NCBI GenBank assembly: GCA_035534575.1
Contig: DATLRT010000016.1
Coordinates: 1-17,084, forward strand
DNA length: 17,084 bases
Reading direction: 5' to 3'
Source of the DNA: JAGWFU01 sp035534575
GTDB taxonomy: Archaea > Micrarchaeota > Micrarchaeia > Micrarchaeales > Micrarchaeaceae
A program made the position numbers and the translations under genes. Positions within the stretch are counted from its first letter, which is position 1. Each line of letters starts with the position of its first letter. Below are positions 4,933 to 12,766 of this stretch, piece by piece. The notes below the pieces were generated by a model. The model made no database searches, was not told where the DNA came from, and saw only the letters and a list, made by a program, of their open reading frames with translations.

Positions 4933-5616
4933 ATGGCCAAAAATCCGACGATAGGGCAGAAGGCGTTAGTTGAGGCCTTCGGAACCTTTCTTCTCACATT
5001 TATAGGCGCGGGCGCGGTAATTGCGACATACGCACTTGCGCCCACATATCCCGCATTACTGATTATAGCGTTGGCCAACGGAGTTGCACTTGCGCTGGCA
5101 GTCACGGTGGCCATGAACATATCGGGTGGGCACATCAACCCCGCAGTCACGATAGGCGCGCTTGTCGCTGGAAAGATATCGAAACCCGACGCCGTTGTGT
5201 ACATAGCGTCTCAGCTTGTCGGAGCCTTCGTGGGAGGGCTGTTCCTGCTTGCGCTTTATCCTGCCGCGGCTGGCGCTGCGGTTCATTACGGAACTCCGGG
5301 GCTTGGATCGTCTACCGGAACGCTGCAAGGAATACTGTTTGAGGCGGTGGCGACATTCTTCCTTGTATTTGTAGTGTTCGGCACTGCGATAGACAAGAGG
5401 GCAGTCAAGGTGGGCGGCTTCGCGATTGGCCTTACAGTAATGGTGGACGTGCTTGCAATAGGCCCTTTCACAGGAGGGGCAATGAACCCTGCAAGGGCCA
5501 TAGGGCCGACTATAGCATCGATGTTCTTCGCAAACTGGTATGTATACTGGATAGGGCCGATACTCGGAGCGATAGTTGCGGCGCTGTTTTACAAATACCT
5601 GATACTCAAGGATTGA
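4933..5616 (+). CDS. Aquaporin / MIP-family channel
   Basis: 227 residues with six predicted membrane helices and both MIP boxes: SGGHINPAV (NPA at 69-71) and GGAMNPAR (NPA at 185-187, R188). It should pass water and/or small neutral solutes across the cytoplasmic membrane. My by-eye alignment to E. coli AqpZ puts N49, V173, G182 and R188 at the selectivity filter, in place of F, H, T, R. Filters without the Phe/His pair are wider. This one is closer to plant TIP-like or archaeal AqpM-like channels than to strict water channels, and the GPFTGGAMNPAR segment also looks TIP-like. The ATG has a GTGA motif 6 bases upstream, inside the end of the previous small gene. The next gene starts one base after the stop. 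Confidence 0.93.
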   Translation: MAKNPTIGQKALVEAFGTFLLTFIGAGAVIATYALAPTYPALLIIALANGVALALAVTVAMNISGGHINPAVTIGALVAGKISKPDAVVYIASQLVGAFVGGLFLLALYPAAAGAAVHYGTPGLGSSTGTLQGILFEAVATFFLVFVVFGTAIDKRAVKVGGFAIGLTVMVDVLAIGPFTGGAMNPARAIGPTIASMFFANWYVYWIGPILGAIVAALFYKYLILKD

Positions 5617-5617
5617 C

Positions 5618-6163
5618 ATGGTACACATGGACTCTGAGGGGAATGTCCTCAATGCAGAGGGGGAGATAGAGAAGCAGATAGGCTCCCGCTACAAGATGTT
5701 GGGCGCCTTTGTCGGAGTTGCCATGCTGGCGGTTATAGGTGGCATAGTCATATTATCGCCCGGCCATTCGGGCGCAACCAGCCTTGACAGCGCCTTCCCC
5801 GCTACGATGATGACGCTTAGCTACAACGGAGTGAATACCAATTATGGCGTTTACCTTGCCGACACGGAGAATCTTGCGGAGCGCGGATACATGAACCAGA
5901 GCTCGATAGGCGACTGCAAGGGCATATCGCCGTGCATGGGCATGCTCTTCTACTTCCAGAACACGACATCCTTATGCTTCTGGATGAAGAACACAGAGAT
6001 CCCTCTGAGGCAGTACTGGCTCGACAACAATATGACAGTGATCTACGCCTACAACGCGGTGCCCGAATCCACGCATGGGCAGTGCTACGTTGGCAGCGGG
6101 GTGCTGGAAACCTCTATGAACCAGAGCATACCGATAGGGGCAAGGATACAGCTACAGGGCTGA
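5618..6163 (+). CDS. Membrane-anchored DUF192 protein
   Basis: 181 residues. Residues ~1-26 are a charged cytosolic tail, 27-47 a hydrophobic anchor, and 62-180 a DUF192 (PF02643) domain: AERGYMNQSS, CMGMLFYF, CFWMKNTEIPL and a final hydrophobic strand region. The FWMKNT signature at 121-126 is the most diagnostic part. The family folds as a small beta-barrel found secreted or membrane-anchored in bacteria and archaea, and its biochemical function is not established. Three or four N-x-S/T sites suggest the domain faces outward. Four Cys residues (100, 106, 120, 156) could form disulfides. It starts one base after the aquaporin stop; an in-frame ATG at 5627 is an alternative. Confidence 0.85.
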   Translation: MVHMDSEGNVLNAEGEIEKQIGSRYKMLGAFVGVAMLAVIGGIVILSPGHSGATSLDSAFPATMMTLSYNGVNTNYGVYLADTENLAERGYMNQSSIGDCKGISPCMGMLFYFQNTTSLCFWMKNTEIPLRQYWLDNNMTVIYAYNAVPESTHGQCYVGSGVLETSMNQSIPIGARIQLQG

Positions 6164-6172
6164 GCCGTGAAA

Positions 6173-6182
6173 CCTATTTAAA
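6173..6182 (+). promoter_or_regulatory. Phosphoglycerate kinase TATA box
   Basis: CCTATTTAAAG just after the DUF192 gene, centred about 35 bases before the GTG at 6213. This gives an almost leaderless transcript and supports that start codon. Confidence 0.6.
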
Positions 6183-6212
6183 GCTTAATCGGAAAACGCT
6201 AATTGTGGTCTC

Positions 6213-7562
6213 GTGGGTCAGGACATACATGAACTAGTCGGAAGTCTAGACGGATTGCACATGCATAACCTGCCCGACGACCTGACAAACCTTGTTGTAG
6301 CTATGAGGGTGGACATAAACTCCCCGGTCAACAGCGATGGCATGATAACCGACAACGCCAAGATAAGGGCGTACAAGGAGGACATTACCTGGCTCACCCA
6401 GAGGGGCGCAAAGGTTCTCGTACTTTCCCACCAGGGCAAGGAGGGCGAATCCGATTTCATATCGCTGGAGCAGCACAGAAGAGTGCTTTCCGACATTCTA
6501 TTCAACGTGGTCAAGTTCGTCGACCATTACAAAGCAGACCTGAAGGCGGAGATAGGGGCGATGAAGGCAGGGGAGGTGATGCTGCTTGACAACATAAGGA
6601 GAAGCGTCGATGAGACCAAAGACGTGATTGGCGATGCGCACTGCAACTCGGAGATAGCAAGGAAGCTCAAGGAGGTTGCGCACATTTACATACAGAACGC
6701 TTTCGCCACAATCCACAGAAACCATGCATCAATGGTGGCACCGCCTTATGAGATTCCAGCTTTTGTGGGGAACAGCCTGGTCAACGAATTCAAGGCACTT
6801 GAAAAGATACTCGATGACGATGCAAGCTCAAGGATGTTCATAATAGGCGGCGGCAAGGTTAAGGACGGAGTCAAGTACGTGAAGGGCATACTCGACAGCG
6901 GCATCGCGGGCAAGGTTTTCATAGGCGGGCTCATAGGTAACGTCTTCCTCATCGCGGAGGGAAAGAGCATAGGAAAGGAGACGGAGGCTTTCACGGAAAA
7001 GTACGCCAAGGAGATTCCGAATGTGAAGGAGATGCTTGCTTCGCACAGGGATAGGATAATTTTGCCCATGGACGTTGCGGTTTCAAGGGGGAAGAACAGG
7101 GAGGAGTACGGCGTTGACCACATACCCAAAGAGGCCAGCGCACTGGACATAGGCCCCAAGACCGCGGAGATGCTGAGCAGGGAGCTCAAAGAGGTGAAGT
7201 CGGTGATAATGAGGGGCCCTCTCGGCAAGATAGAGGAGCCGATATTCAACATCGGGACAAGATTCGTGCTTGAGGAGCTTGCAAGAAGAGGGATATACAC
7301 CGTGCTTGCGGGCGGGCACACGCAAAGGATAGCGGAGGAGCTCGGCGTGGCTGAGAAGCTGCCGGGCTACAAGTGCACAGGCGGCGGTGCTCTCGTGACC
7401 GCGGCGACCGGAATGGAGCTTCCGGGAATCGAGGCGGTGCAGAAGAACAGCAAGCGCTCAGAGGCTTTCCTGACTTCGCTGCAAAACATGCAGAAGTTGG
7501 GAAACCTGGGGAGAAAGGAGGGCATGGTGGTCAGCGCCAGACCGAAGAGCAGAAATTACTGA
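6213..7562 (+). CDS. pgk: Phosphoglycerate kinase
   Basis: Cytosolic enzyme interconverting 1,3-bisphosphoglycerate + ADP and 3-phosphoglycerate + ATP. 449 residues. N-domain substrate motifs: RVDINSPV (32-39), SHQGKEGE (72-79), SLEQH (84-88) and IHRNHASMV (167-175). C-domain nucleotide motifs: GGGKVKDG (212-219), IMRGPLGKIE, AGGHT (366-370) and TGGGALV (389-395). The motif style (SLEQH, a GGHT in place of bacterial GGGDT) is archaeal. The GTG start is set by the promoter position; the next in-frame ATG (6261) would remove part of the expected N-terminus. About 25 extra residues follow the last conserved element. The gene ends 4 bases from a convergent gene, leaving no room for a separate terminator. 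Confidence 0.93.
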   Translation: MGQDIHELVGSLDGLHMHNLPDDLTNLVVAMRVDINSPVNSDGMITDNAKIRAYKEDITWLTQRGAKVLVLSHQGKEGESDFISLEQHRRVLSDILFNVVKFVDHYKADLKAEIGAMKAGEVMLLDNIRRSVDETKDVIGDAHCNSEIARKLKEVAHIYIQNAFATIHRNHASMVAPPYEIPAFVGNSLVNEFKALEKILDDDASSRMFIIGGGKVKDGVKYVKGILDSGIAGKVFIGGLIGNVFLIAEGKSIGKETEAFTEKYAKEIPNVKEMLASHRDRIILPMDVAVSRGKNREEYGVDHIPKEASALDIGPKTAEMLSRELKEVKSVIMRGPLGKIEEPIFNIGTRFVLEELARRGIYTVLAGGHTQRIAEELGVAEKLPGYKCTGGGALVTAATGMELPGIEAVQKNSKRSEAFLTSLQNMQKLGNLGRKEGMVVSARPKSRNY

Positions 7563-7566
7563 GGGC

Positions 7567-8286
7567 TCAGAAGAAGGGGAAACCCTCTACGTTGATTATC
7601 CTTGCCGCGCCCTGGCGCTTCTCGTTGAGCGTGTTGGACAGAGTCACGCTGTTAGTGCTGAAATCGTAGTGTATGTAGTTGAAGCTCTCCTTCTTTCCCG
7701 TCTTCGCGTAAGCGAATGTCTTCATCCCCGACTCGTTGAAGATGTCGAAGCATCCCACAACACGCTCCCCCTTGTACGTGAAGGAGTAAAGCTCGGGCAT
7801 TACGTTGAAGTGGTCAGCGAGCGCCAGCATCGCCTTCACAAGCGACCTGTAGTCCCTCAGCTCCACCTTCTTGACGGCCTTGAAGTCCTTGGCCGCGGTC
7901 TTGGTCTCCTTGTAGATGTTTTCCACAAGCTCCATTATGGGAACCTTGAACGCCTTGAAGTCCTGCCCCTCGCTCGGGTTCTCCCTCACCTCTGCGGTCT
8001 CGTTGCCCTCGATCCACGGGTTGTAGACGAGGAAGCCGGATGAGTTGGGGACGTCGTAGCTGTACAGCAGCCTGACTCCCTTGAGCTTTGAGCCGAGGGC
8101 GAACAGCCTGTAGGCGCTGCCGACCTTTATTGAGAACAGCGGCGTGACGCCATGGTCGACTCCACATACATACCTTGCGAGGTCGGTGAGCTTCTCAGCC
8201 TTGATGAAGCAGCCCTTTACCTCCTTGCTCTTGCTCTCCTTCTCGGGCTTCTCCTTCTTGCCGGTAGTTTTGTTTGCCTTGGCCAT
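7567..8286 (-). CDS. Conserved-looking cytosolic protein, unknown
   Basis: 239 residues. The first ~23 are a Lys/Glu/Ser-rich tail, followed by a compact mixed alpha/beta protein. I do not recognise the family. There is no signal peptide, membrane helix, P-loop or metal-binding pattern. Visible features include an aromatic strand pattern (FNYIHYDFSTNSVTL) and a Tyr-rich middle. GTGAT stands 3 bases before the ATG. It is the last gene of a five-gene minus-strand set headed by the response regulator, 35 bases after the secreted protein. Codon usage looks like its neighbours. Confidence 0.7.
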   Translation of the reverse strand: MAKANKTTGKKEKPEKESKSKEVKGCFIKAEKLTDLARYVCGVDHGVTPLFSIKVGSAYRLFALGSKLKGVRLLYSYDVPNSSGFLVYNPWIEGNETAEVRENPSEGQDFKAFKVPIMELVENIYKETKTAAKDFKAVKKVELRDYRSLVKAMLALADHFNVMPELYSFTYKGERVVGCFDIFNESGMKTFAYAKTGKKESFNYIHYDFSTNSVTLSNTLNEKRQGAARIINVEGFPFF

Positions 8287-8321
8287 TCAATCACAAGATA
8301 TGAAATCAGTCGGAACAGGAA

Positions 8322-9152
8322 TCAGATGTGCCTTGCGAGCAGGTTGATGAGGTACATCACGGAGTATGCGGGCTCGTAGGTTATCGGGAATATCGGAGCT
8401 CCCTGCCCCAGCGCAGCGTAGTCGTTGGGGACGCTGGCCTTGGTCACTATCGTGACGTTGGTCTGCTTGTATATGAGCGGGCTAGCGAAAGAGCTGACGT
8501 AAAGGTTTGCGTGGTATGAGCCCGGCTCGTTGATGAACACCGGGTAGACGAAGTCCTGCGATGTGTGGTGCAGCGCTATCACGGTATCGGTAACGTTCCA
8601 CGCCGGCAGGTTGTGCACTGCTATCTGGAACGGGCTGTCAGAGACTCCGGTGTTGTTTATCGTAACGTATATGTCGGCCGGCTGTCCCGGGCCGGTGCTG
8701 ATGTTGGTCGGATGCACTGAAAGCTTGAAGACGTCGGGCGTCACGTTGACCACAGCCTTGAAGTTTATCGCCCCAAGCTTTGAGTAGTTGCCCACGTTGA
8801 CAGCGCTCATGTTTATCGGGTAGGTCCCGTTGGCCGCGCTCGGGGAGACCGTTATCTTTGCGGATATCAGAGATGTGTAAAGCGATGAGTTCTGCGCTAG
8901 CCAACCCTGAGGCAGCCTTGACACAGCCAGCTTGTCCCACCCTATCGGATATGCTACGCCATTGTAAGTCGTAGCCGCGGATATGGTCACGTAGAAAGTC
9001 TGCCCCGGCCCTACCTTTCCGAGATAGACCGTTGCGTTGCTGGCGTTTATCGTTGCGTTGAATGGCTCCACCACGCTCACGTAGGTGGCGTTGGTGATGT
9101 ACGGGATAAGCATGAGCGATGCAAAAAGCGCAACGAAAACAACCTTGTTCAT
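8322..9152 (-). CDS. Secreted N-glycosylation-rich Ig-like (CARDB-type) surface protein
   Basis: 276 residues. A Sec signal peptide is visible (MNKVVFVALFASLMLIPYIT, probable cleavage after TNA near residue 22). The rest is beta-rich with about a dozen N-x-S/T sites, so it is probably exported and N-glycosylated. Residues ~145-240 (VHPTNISTGPGQPADIYVTI, INNTGVSDSPFQIAV) look like a CARDB/NEW3-type Ig-like repeat. A similar beta domain lies before it. The C-terminus, with a short hydrophobic patch (YSVMYLINLLARHI), could associate with the membrane but is weak as an anchor. The ATG has GGTG 5-6 bases upstream. It follows the UPF0200 kinase by 32 bases in the same operon. The exact role (cell envelope component or pilus-associated protein) is open. 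Confidence 0.75.
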   Translation of the reverse strand: MNKVVFVALFASLMLIPYITNATYVSVVEPFNATINASNATVYLGKVGPGQTFYVTISAATTYNGVAYPIGWDKLAVSRLPQGWLAQNSSLYTSLISAKITVSPSAANGTYPINMSAVNVGNYSKLGAINFKAVVNVTPDVFKLSVHPTNISTGPGQPADIYVTINNTGVSDSPFQIAVHNLPAWNVTDTVIALHHTSQDFVYPVFINEPGSYHANLYVSSFASPLIYKQTNVTIVTKASVPNDYAALGQGAPIFPITYEPAYSVMYLINLLARHI

Positions 9153-9184
9153 TTGTACACCTTACTGATAGTATCCCATGTTAA

Positions 9185-9745
9185 TTATTTAGCACTTGCC
9201 CTAAGGATATCAACGGTGTCCTTGAGGCTCTTCCTGAACTCGGCTCTGGTGCCGGTGTTCGCTATCACCATGTCAGCCTTGGCCAGCACCTTGCCTATGC
9301 CTAGCTTCATGTTCCTCCTGTCCCGCCATGCGAACTCCTTGTAGTCCTTTATGTCCCCCTTGATGTGCCTGTGCTTTATCCTGAGATACCTCTCCTTGGT
9401 AGGGAGCGATATTATGATGAGCGGAAGCTTGAGCCCAAGCTTGTCGCGGAGGTAGTTTATCTCGTCTATGTCCCTCATGCCCGCGATGGCGACGTCGCCC
9501 TTTATCCTGTTCAGTCCCCTTGTGGCGAGTATGACGGGCGCGCCTGGTCCCAGCCGCTTACGCAGCTCCACGGCGAAGTCCTCCAGATTCTTGTGCGTGA
9601 GCGGTATGTGCTCCAATTCCATCTCCTCCTTTATGTAGTCCGAGATGTTTATCACAGTGAACTTCATGCCCTCGAGGAGCTCTATCGCGGTCGACTTGCC
9701 GCTTCCCGGCATTCCGGTTATTGCTATCACCATTCTCTCTTTCAT
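9185..9745 (-). CDS. UPF0200 family P-loop nucleotide kinase
   Basis: 186 residues with Walker A GMPGSGKST at 11-19. The family pattern continues through ISDYIKEE, NLEDFAVELRKRLGPGA, GMRDIDEINYLRD, LPTKERYLRIKHR, AWRDRRNMKLGIG and ADMVIANTG. This order matches the archaeal UPF0200 family, related to adenylate and dephospho-CoA kinases. It should transfer a phosphate to a small nucleotide-like substrate in the cytosol; the substrate is not known from sequence. ATG 9745 was chosen; ATG 9733 is an in-frame alternative that would still keep the P-loop. It lies 14 bases after the pilin-like gene inside the response-regulator operon. A housekeeping kinase there is unexpected unless the operon is a mixed one. 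Confidence 0.85.
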   Translation of the reverse strand: MKERMVIAITGMPGSGKSTAIELLEGMKFTVINISDYIKEEMELEHIPLTHKNLEDFAVELRKRLGPGAPVILATRGLNRIKGDVAIAGMRDIDEINYLRDKLGLKLPLIIISLPTKERYLRIKHRHIKGDIKDYKEFAWRDRRNMKLGIGKVLAKADMVIANTGTRAEFRKSLKDTVDILRASAK

Positions 9746-9759
9746 AGGATTACCGATCG

Positions 9760-10302
9760 TTAAGTGTACTTCGCTGAGACAGCAGCAACTTGCTGTATCG
9801 AGTTTGTCGCAGGCATTGAGGATACGGAGTAGTTAAGCCATACCAAGCCGGTGAAGGAGTTGCCCTTCTGCCCGCCCACCTTGCCGGTGGGGCCGTAGCA
9901 GTACATTGTCATGGATGAGGTCGAGCTCGAATACATCACTATGTTGCCCCTGAGAGCGTTTGTGGGATAGAATTGCGGGCCTGTCGAATATGGTATCACA
10001 CCCACATTGCCGAAAGCGGGGCTGACAGTGAGACCGTTCGCCTGCGTCGAGCATCCTGCGCCCACTATCGTGATGGTTCCCCCAATTGCCTGCGAGAACG
10101 TGACCGTGAGCGCGCCCGTGCTGTTGAGGTTGTAGTTGAGGCACGAGAATCCTGGCGACGCGTCACAGTATGTGGGCGCAAGCTGGGGATTGAACAGCCC
10201 GATCTGGAAGACGATCGCGATGGCGATGGTGATGACAAGGAGCGCTACGCCATACGAGACCATAAAGTCCAGTGCGGCCTGCGCCCTCTTGCTCCTCTCC
10301 AA
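9760..10302 (-). CDS. Type IV pilin-like protein with class III signal peptide
   Basis: 180 residues. The N-terminus MERSKRAQAALDFMVSYG has basic residues, then the +1 Gln and +5 acidic residue (Q8, D12), followed by a ~20-residue hydrophobic helix. This is the class III signal of archaeal pilins and archaellins cut by an EppA/PibD-type peptidase. The exported domain has four Cys (PTYC, FSCL, GAGC, YCYG) and ends with SFTGLVWLNYS. The same four-Cys plan and closing strand occur in the pilin domain at 12767-14056, so the two are homologous. The start is TTG at 10302, supported by GGTTGATC two bases upstream. It is second in the operon, 11 bases after the response regulator. Confidence 0.82.
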   Translation of the reverse strand: MERSKRAQAALDFMVSYGVALLVITIAIAIVFQIGLFNPQLAPTYCDASPGFSCLNYNLNSTGALTVTFSQAIGGTITIVGAGCSTQANGLTVSPAFGNVGVIPYSTGPQFYPTNALRGNIVMYSSSTSSMTMYCYGPTGKVGGQKGNSFTGLVWLNYSVSSMPATNSIQQVAAVSAKYT

Positions 10303-10313
10303 CAGATCAACCG

Positions 10314-11534
10314 CTAATCGCCTTCTCCCTCGTCCCTGCTCACCTGCAGCCTGACGCCGTTGAGGTCCCTCGTTATCTTTATGGTGAGGTCATCCTCGCC
10401 GCTCCCCAGCATGTTCTGCAGTTCCTCGTAGGTGTAGGAGCCTATGTCGCCCTTCGGCTGGACGCCCTTGCTCTTGAGTATCTTGTCCCTCCTCTCCTTC
10501 AGCTTGGTCTTCTCAGACTGCTCGTACATCAACTCGAGCTTTGGTATAGACTCCTTCTCGTATAGCTCTTCTATTCCGAGCTCCATGTTGATGGGCTTGT
10601 AGCCCTCGTCCTGCAATATGAACGGCATCACAGCGCTGAACTCCTTCTTCACCTTGTCCACGCTCTCTTCCACATCTGGCGAGTTGCCGCCTATCACGAA
10701 GACGCTGCTGGTTAGGAAACCGACATACATGCTCTGCTCCTTTCCGCGTATTATGTCCTGCAGCAGCTGCGATATCAGCCTAAGTATAACCATCGCGGAT
10801 TTCTCGCCGAACCTCCTTGCGTAGTCGTCAAAGTTCTTTATCCTGATGGTGCCTATCGAGTACTCCTTGCCCTGCTTTATCGACCTCTCGAGCTCCTTTG
10901 ACATCCTCTCCTCGTCAGGCAGGTCTATGAGCGGGTCGAACCTCTTCCCCTTCTTCTTCAGGAAGACGGTGACCAGGCTCCTGAGCTCGCTCGGGTCAAA
11001 AGGCTTCTTCACGTAGTAATCGGCGCCGTACTTTATCCCCTTGAACCTGTTGCTCGTCGGGTCCATCGCGCTTACAAGTATGACTATGGTGTTGTTGATT
11101 GCAGTGTCGGTCTTGATCGTCTGGCAGATGTCGAGGCCGTCCTTGTGCGGAAGCATCAAGTCCAGTATCACCAGGTCGGGCTTGTTCTTCCTCACGGAGG
11201 TGATTGCCTCGCCGCCGTCATATATCTGCGAGACCTCGAATCCCTTTCCTATCGAGAGCGCCATCAGCTTGTTGATGTTCTTGTCGTCCTCCACTATGAG
11301 GACCTTCCTCAGCGTGTCCTGCTGCTGGAGCAGGTAGTACATCATTATGCCGCCGCTGCTCCTCGATATTATTATCTTCTTGCCCTCCAGGTCGGCAAGC
11401 CCCCTCTTTAGCGCCGGCTCGCCCATCCCCCTGCTGAACATGAGGTCGCTCAGGTCCGTGTATGCTATCTGCTGCCTCTCGTTTATGATGTCGAGTATGT
11501 CGGTGCTCTCCTTAGCAAGGTCGCCTGTTGCCAT
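10314..11534 (-). CDS. Response regulator: winged helix, REC, degenerate GGDEF
   Basis: 406 residues, cytosolic. Residues ~5-70 look like a winged-helix DNA-binding domain (AYTDLSDLMF, ALKRGLADLEGKKIIISRSS). Residues ~76-192 are a complete receiver domain: acidic E82 D83 D84, phospho-acceptor D125 in VILDLMLP, S155 and K177 before Pro. Residues ~199-300 follow the GGDEF layout (FDPLIDLPDEERMSKELE, TIRIKNFDDYARRFGEKSAM), but the active site reads YVGFLTSSVFVIGG where RxGGDEF belongs, so diguanylate cyclase activity is not expected. A Lys/Glu-rich helix and a short beta C-terminus follow. GGTGA stands 4 bases before the ATG. It heads a five-gene operon. Its likely partner is the soluble histidine kinase 2.5 kb away (inference). 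Confidence 0.85.
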   Translation of the reverse strand: MATGDLAKESTDILDIINERQQIAYTDLSDLMFSRGMGEPALKRGLADLEGKKIIISRSSGGIMMYYLLQQQDTLRKVLIVEDDKNINKLMALSIGKGFEVSQIYDGGEAITSVRKNKPDLVILDLMLPHKDGLDICQTIKTDTAINNTIVILVSAMDPTSNRFKGIKYGADYYVKKPFDPSELRSLVTVFLKKKGKRFDPLIDLPDEERMSKELERSIKQGKEYSIGTIRIKNFDDYARRFGEKSAMVILRLISQLLQDIIRGKEQSMYVGFLTSSVFVIGGNSPDVEESVDKVKKEFSAVMPFILQDEGYKPINMELGIEELYEKESIPKLELMYEQSEKTKLKERRDKILKSKGVQPKGDIGSYTYEELQNMLGSGEDDLTIKITRDLNGVRLQVSRDEGEGD

Positions 11535-11591
11535 ATGGTCACCGGATACGTATGGATAAAAAGTAATATTAGGCTTCTCATCCGCTTGCTT

Positions 11592-11608
11592 GGTATAAAC
11601 TATTTAAA
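11592..11608. promoter_or_regulatory. Abutting divergent TATA boxes
   Basis: On the plus strand CTATTTAAA (11600-11608) is positioned for a near-leaderless start at 11637. On the minus strand GTTTATACC (11600-11592) is placed for the response-regulator operon, with a leader of about 35 bases. The two boxes share a base, so TBP binding could favour one direction at a time. Confidence 0.5.
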
Positions 11609-11636
11609 CCCTTCTTCACCAATAGATTACGATTAG

Positions 11637-12707
11637 ATGGCTCACCAGCAGAACTTCGGGGCAGGGCAGAGGCCTCCGCACCACCACGGACACAGAATCC
11701 ACATACCTGTGGGGCTCGTGGTGCTGGTCATAGTGCTCATACTCATAATAGGCGGCGCATACTACCTGATAACATCGGGCGGCACCTCGGTTGCGATAAG
11801 CTCGGCCCAGAACATAAATGTTGGCACCGCGGGAACCATAGTCAGCATGGGTGGAGCGGAGTACATGATAGCGCTTTCCAAGGCCTATCCGAGCAGCGGG
11901 CTCGCATTCGTATACGTTAACAAGCTGCCAATGTTCGTCAACCCGATATTCAACGTCAGCATAAGCACAACGTCGCCGACAAAGCTAAGCACGGCTACGA
12001 AGAACGGATATGCCAACATACAGCTTGAGGCCGTCTCGATAGCAAACAGCAGCATGGTGTTGAAGGTCACGCCCCTAGACACATCGCTTGCGATAAGCCC
12101 TGATTACGGCAAGTCCACGGAGATAGAGTCGTACTTCGGCAACGGCACCGTGGGCGAGTCGCTCATCTCGACCCCCGGCACGAACACCACCACGACAACC
12201 GTGCCGCCAGTCATAACATCGGGCGGCACCACGGTCGCATCGACTTCCACAACGACCATAGCGGCGAACAACACTAACGCGAACATACTGGCAGGGCTCC
12301 ACAAGAGCCCGTACTACCCGGTGCTCGTCAACCTCTCGACGCTTTACGCCAACAGCCAGCAGTGCAATCAGGCTGACTACAATTCCGCTTACATACACCA
12401 GTACAGCCATGCCCCACAGCCCCCGACTGACTACCCCAACCAGAGCCAGGTCATACCCTACCAGATGTACATGAACGTGACAAATGAGGGCAGCGGGATA
12501 TACGGATTCGCGTACCGCACCAAGACACAGCTCTTCGGAGACGGACCAGCGATGACGATAGCGGTGAACGCACAGGCATCGAATGTTGTGAACGTGACGT
12601 TCGCCAGCCATGGGGTGTTCGTGGGATTCACAGGTGTGGGAGACCTCAAGGCAATCTACAACAGGGCAGTGCTGATAGGAGGCAACTGCGGAATAGAGGT
12701 TCCGTAA
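11637..12707 (+). CDS. N-terminally anchored Thr-rich surface protein
   Basis: 356 residues. A short His/Gln/Pro-rich cytosolic tail (HHHGHR near residue 17) precedes a strong membrane helix (~23-45). An extracellular part of ~310 residues follows. Residues 55-170 form a beta-rich domain. A Thr/Ser/Asn linker (~178-216, including TNTTTTTVPP) looks like an O/N-glycosylated stalk, and a second beta domain carries two Cys (QQCNQ and GNCGI). Many N-x-S/T sites are present. I do not recognise a named family. The gene has its own promoter (TATA 11600-11608) and a near-leaderless start. It is followed by the Gly-rich pilin on the same strand, which has its own promoter. Tail topology is inferred from charge. 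Confidence 0.75.
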   Translation: MAHQQNFGAGQRPPHHHGHRIHIPVGLVVLVIVLILIIGGAYYLITSGGTSVAISSAQNINVGTAGTIVSMGGAEYMIALSKAYPSSGLAFVYVNKLPMFVNPIFNVSISTTSPTKLSTATKNGYANIQLEAVSIANSSMVLKVTPLDTSLAISPDYGKSTEIESYFGNGTVGESLISTPGTNTTTTTVPPVITSGGTTVASTSTTTIAANNTNANILAGLHKSPYYPVLVNLSTLYANSQQCNQADYNSAYIHQYSHAPQPPTDYPNQSQVIPYQMYMNVTNEGSGIYGFAYRTKTQLFGDGPAMTIAVNAQASNVVNVTFASHGVFVGFTGVGDLKAIYNRAVLIGGNCGIEVP

Positions 12708-12730
12708 CATTGTCGCCCGTGTGCGGAGGA

Positions 12731-12758
12731 CTATTTAAAACTTAGTTGAGACTAAGTT
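12731..12758 (+). promoter_or_regulatory. Promoter and inverted repeat of the Gly-rich pilin
   Basis: TATA box CTATTTAAAA (12731-12740) is followed by AACTTAG (12739-12745) and CTAAGTT (12752-12758), a perfect 7-bp inverted repeat with a 6-base spacer. It lies between TATA and the expected start of transcription, and the ATG is at 12767. This is an operator-like position. Confidence 0.5.
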
Positions 12759-12766
12759 CTGGTTCG

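Noticed and set aside
6164..6212. Possible riboswitch or ncRNA before phosphoglycerate kinase
   Set aside because: The 49-base gap is fully used by a TATA box and a near-leaderless start; no stable fold is evident.
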